6,916 nt of DNA from Anaerolineaceae bacterium. GTDB taxonomy: Bacteria > Chloroflexota > Anaerolineae > Anaerolineales > Anaerolineaceae. The notes below the pieces were generated by a model. That model was not told the DNA's origin. It searched no databases and saw only the letters and a list, made by a program, of their open reading frames with translations. The stretch spans positions 1 through 6,916 of the forward strand of contig JACZIY010000160.1 in NCBI GenBank assembly GCA_014860845.1. The letters run 5' to 3'. A program made the position numbers and the translations under genes. Shown in pieces: positions 5,048 through 6,916 of the stretch (its first letter is position 1; each line of letters opens with the position of its first letter).

Positions 5048-6157
5048 ATGCTGGTTCAACGGATTGTGATTAAATTGGGTACTTCCACACTTACCCAGGG
5101 TAAAACTGAAATCTCCATGGAACACATGATTGAGATCGTGCGTGTCATTGCCCGTCTTCATCAGGAAGGTCATCAGGTGATCCTGGTCAGTTCTGGCGCG
5201 ATGGCAGTTGGTAGATCAATCATGGGTCATCCGATTTTGCCACGTCACATCCCAGCTAAACAGATGTTGGCAGCTGTGGGACAATCTCGCCTGATGGAAA
5301 TTTATTCGCAGCTTTTTGGGTATTACCACATCCCGGTCGGTCAGGTGTTATTAACTCGGGAAGATTTATCCAATCGCCGGCGTTATCTGAATGCTCGTAA
5401 TACACTGGAGGCCATGATTCAATACCGGGTGATACCGGTGATCAATGAGAATGATACTGTCAGTACAGAGGAAATACGTTTAGGGGATAATGACAATCTT
5501 TCCGCGCTGGTTTCGAATGTGGTGGAAGCGGATATATTGGTATTGTTTACCGATCAGGATGGTCTTTTCACAGCTGATCCGCGTATCGACCCGAATGCCA
5601 AAGTTGTCGAGGAAATTTCTTCCAGCGATATTCCAGAGGAAATCTGGCGCGTGGCAGGTGGCACGACTGGTGGATTAGGTACTGGCGGAATGTTTACCAA
5701 GATCCAGGCAGCTGATTTAGCTCGCCGATCAGGTTGTGCAGTGGTGATCTCGAATGGGAAATATCCCGAGCGGATCTGGGACATTGTCGTCGGAAAAGTT
5801 GTAGGAACCCGTTTTACACCACTGATCACCAAAATGGAATCACGCAAGCGCTACATGCTGGCAGAGGCGCGCCATAATGGTGGCTGGCTGCAATTGGATA
5901 AAGGAGCTGTAGCAGCTTTACGGGATGGTGGCAGCCTGCTACCGGTTGGGATTACGAAAACCGGCGGAAATTTTGTCCGGGGGGACATTGTAAAATTGAA
6001 AGATGAAAAGGGCAAAGAGTTCGCCCTGGGAATGATTAACTATAATTATGAGGATCTGCTGAAGATCATTGGTTTGCAATCGCAGGAAATTGAGCAGGTG
6101 TTAGGCTATAACTATGGCATGGAAGTGGTGCACCACAACAACCTTTTATTTCTTTAA
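5048..6157 (+). CDS. proB: Glutamate 5-kinase
   Basis: A complete 369-residue cytoplasmic enzyme that phosphorylates L-glutamate with ATP to gamma-glutamyl phosphate, the first step of proline synthesis. The amino-acid kinase domain covers about 4-255: VIKLGTSTLT (7-16, K9), LVSSGAMAVG (46-55), INENDTVS (132-139), LGDNDNLSALV (145-155), FTDQDGLFTADPR (167-179) and GTGGMFTK (211-218). The C-terminal PUA domain spans about 275-358, with GGSLLPVGI (294-302) and VRGDIVKL (310-317). Length and domain order match the long, PUA-containing form as in E. coli. In that form the kinase is usually feedback-inhibited by proline; whether this holds here cannot be read from the sequence. The start is supported by AGGA six bases upstream. 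It has its own promoter and is followed after 16 bp by proA. Confidence 0.97.
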   Translation: MLVQRIVIKLGTSTLTQGKTEISMEHMIEIVRVIARLHQEGHQVILVSSGAMAVGRSIMGHPILPRHIPAKQMLAAVGQSRLMEIYSQLFGYYHIPVGQVLLTREDLSNRRRYLNARNTLEAMIQYRVIPVINENDTVSTEEIRLGDNDNLSALVSNVVEADILVLFTDQDGLFTADPRIDPNAKVVEEISSSDIPEEIWRVAGGTTGGLGTGGMFTKIQAADLARRSGCAVVISNGKYPERIWDIVVGKVVGTRFTPLITKMESRKRYMLAEARHNGGWLQLDKGAVAALRDGGSLLPVGITKTGGNFVRGDIVKLKDEKGKEFALGMINYNYEDLLKIIGLQSQEIEQVLGYNYGMEVVHHNNLLFL

Positions 6158-6173
6158 TCGCTAAGGTGACAAA

Positions 6174-6916
6174 ATGATTGATTTACAAAAAATAGGGCGA
6201 ACATCCCGTAACACAGCCCGAAAATTATCTCAAATTTCAACCCACAAGAAAAACAATTTTCTGGCTCTATTAGCAGAGCAATTAAAAAACAATTCAGAAT
6301 CCATACTGGCAGCCAACCAGGTGGATATTGAACAGGCGCAATCCGCTGGATTGACCGCAGCTTTGATTGATCGTTTATTGTTGTCTCAAGGACGACTGGA
6401 TAGCTTGGCAAAAGATCTGGAAGACCTGATCCGTATGCCTGATCCGGTGGGGATGATCATCGAACAGAAAATACTTATTAGTGGCATCAAAGCCCGTAGA
6501 ATAAGGGTACCGCTGGGGGTTATGGTGGTGATTTATGAAGCCCGTCCGAATGTGACGGTAGATATCAGCGCGCTGGGAATTAAGTCCGGCAATGCCGTTA
6601 TTTTACGCGGTGGTAAGGAAACACTTGCCAGCAACAAAGCCCTGGTGCAGGTGATTCAGAATTGTCTGGAAACTACTGGTATTCCAGTTGAAGCTGTGCA
6701 ATTTATTGACGATCCAGATCGTGAATTGGTCAATCAATTGGTGCGCTTGGACCGATATGTGGATATTCTCATTCCACGGGGAGGAAATACCCTGCAGGAT
6801 TTTTGCAAAGCCAATGCCACCATGCCTGTTATGACCGGAGGAATTGGCATCTGCCATCTGTATGTGGATGAATCGGCTGATCTGGATAAAGCGGTGGAGG
6901 TAATACAGAATGCAAA
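6174..6916 (+). CDS. proA: Gamma-glutamyl phosphate reductase (partial, C-terminus missing)
   Basis: The frame opens at ATG 6174 after a strong AAGGTGA ribosome site (6163-6169) and runs off the right edge after 247 full codons; the family is usually about 415-430 residues. The enzyme reduces gamma-glutamyl phosphate with NADPH to glutamate semialdehyde, using the proB product. Family motifs are RVPLGVMVVIYEARPNVTVD (111-130), KSGNAVILRGGKE (137-149), ILIPRGG (198-204) and TGGIGICHLYVD (221-232). The window ends at the conserved Asn-Ala-Lys, several residues before the expected catalytic cysteine, so catalytic integrity cannot be judged. The 16-bp gap from proB and the absence of a terminator between them indicate co-transcription. 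It is an aldehyde dehydrogenase-fold protein; the motifs are specific enough to exclude other members of that superfamily. Confidence 0.97.
   Translation, partial: MIDLQKIGRTSRNTARKLSQISTHKKNNFLALLAEQLKNNSESILAANQVDIEQAQSAGLTAALIDRLLLSQGRLDSLAKDLEDLIRMPDPVGMIIEQKILISGIKARRIRVPLGVMVVIYEARPNVTVDISALGIKSGNAVILRGGKETLASNKALVQVIQNCLETTGIPVEAVQFIDDPDRELVNQLVRLDRYVDILIPRGGNTLQDFCKANATMPVMTGGIGICHLYVDESADLDKAVEVIQNA

Noticed and set aside
5554..5847. 97-codon minus-strand frame within proB
   Set aside because: Antisense shadow of a conserved kinase gene, with no ribosome site or motif.

Overview
The window is a chromosomal segment from a bacterium of moderate-to-low GC content by eye. The gene content fits a fermentative or anaerobic lineage: a cytoplasmic-type GH20 hexosaminidase, an amino-sugar SIS protein, a formate/nitrite-type channel, a membrane polyferredoxin and proBA. 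The polyferredoxin plus anchored repeat-domain pair reminds me of Chloroflexota (Anaerolineae). That placement is an impression from protein style, not something the sequence proves. There are no tRNA or rRNA genes, CRISPR arrays, transposases or phage genes.

Left arm (1-2675, minus strand): read in transcription order, an FNT-family anion channel (2675-1824) is followed after 12 bp by a GH20 beta-N-acetylhexosaminidase (1811-252). That gene overlaps by ATGA with a SIS-domain sugar-phosphate deaminase/isomerase-like protein (255 to beyond base 1, truncated by the window edge). The last two fit cleavage of N-acetylhexosaminides and entry of the amino sugar into glycolysis. The channel could carry formate or another small monovalent anion.

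Centre (2676-3275): a 600-bp gene-free divergent region. Two copies of a perfect 12-bp sequence, CAATACACCTAT, lie in inverted orientation, so each points towards one of the two divergent genes. Each overlaps a plausible -35 region with a (T/C)ACAAT -10-like box 16-17 bp downstream. Several palindromes lie nearby.

Right-centre (3276-4894, plus strand): a two-gene unit joined by an ATGA overlap. It encodes a four-helix NapH-like membrane iron-sulfur protein and a membrane-anchored, externally exposed protein with a duplicated small domain. It ends in a strong intrinsic terminator (4914-4947). The first ferredoxin motif of the NapH-like protein has Asp where the second Cys is expected. This pair is the least understood part of the window and the best candidate for an undescribed redox module.

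Right arm (5048-6916, plus strand): a recognisable sigma70-type promoter drives proB (glutamate 5-kinase with PUA domain) and, 16 bp later, proA (gamma-glutamyl phosphate reductase, cut by the window end just before its catalytic Cys). These are the first two steps of proline synthesis from glutamate.
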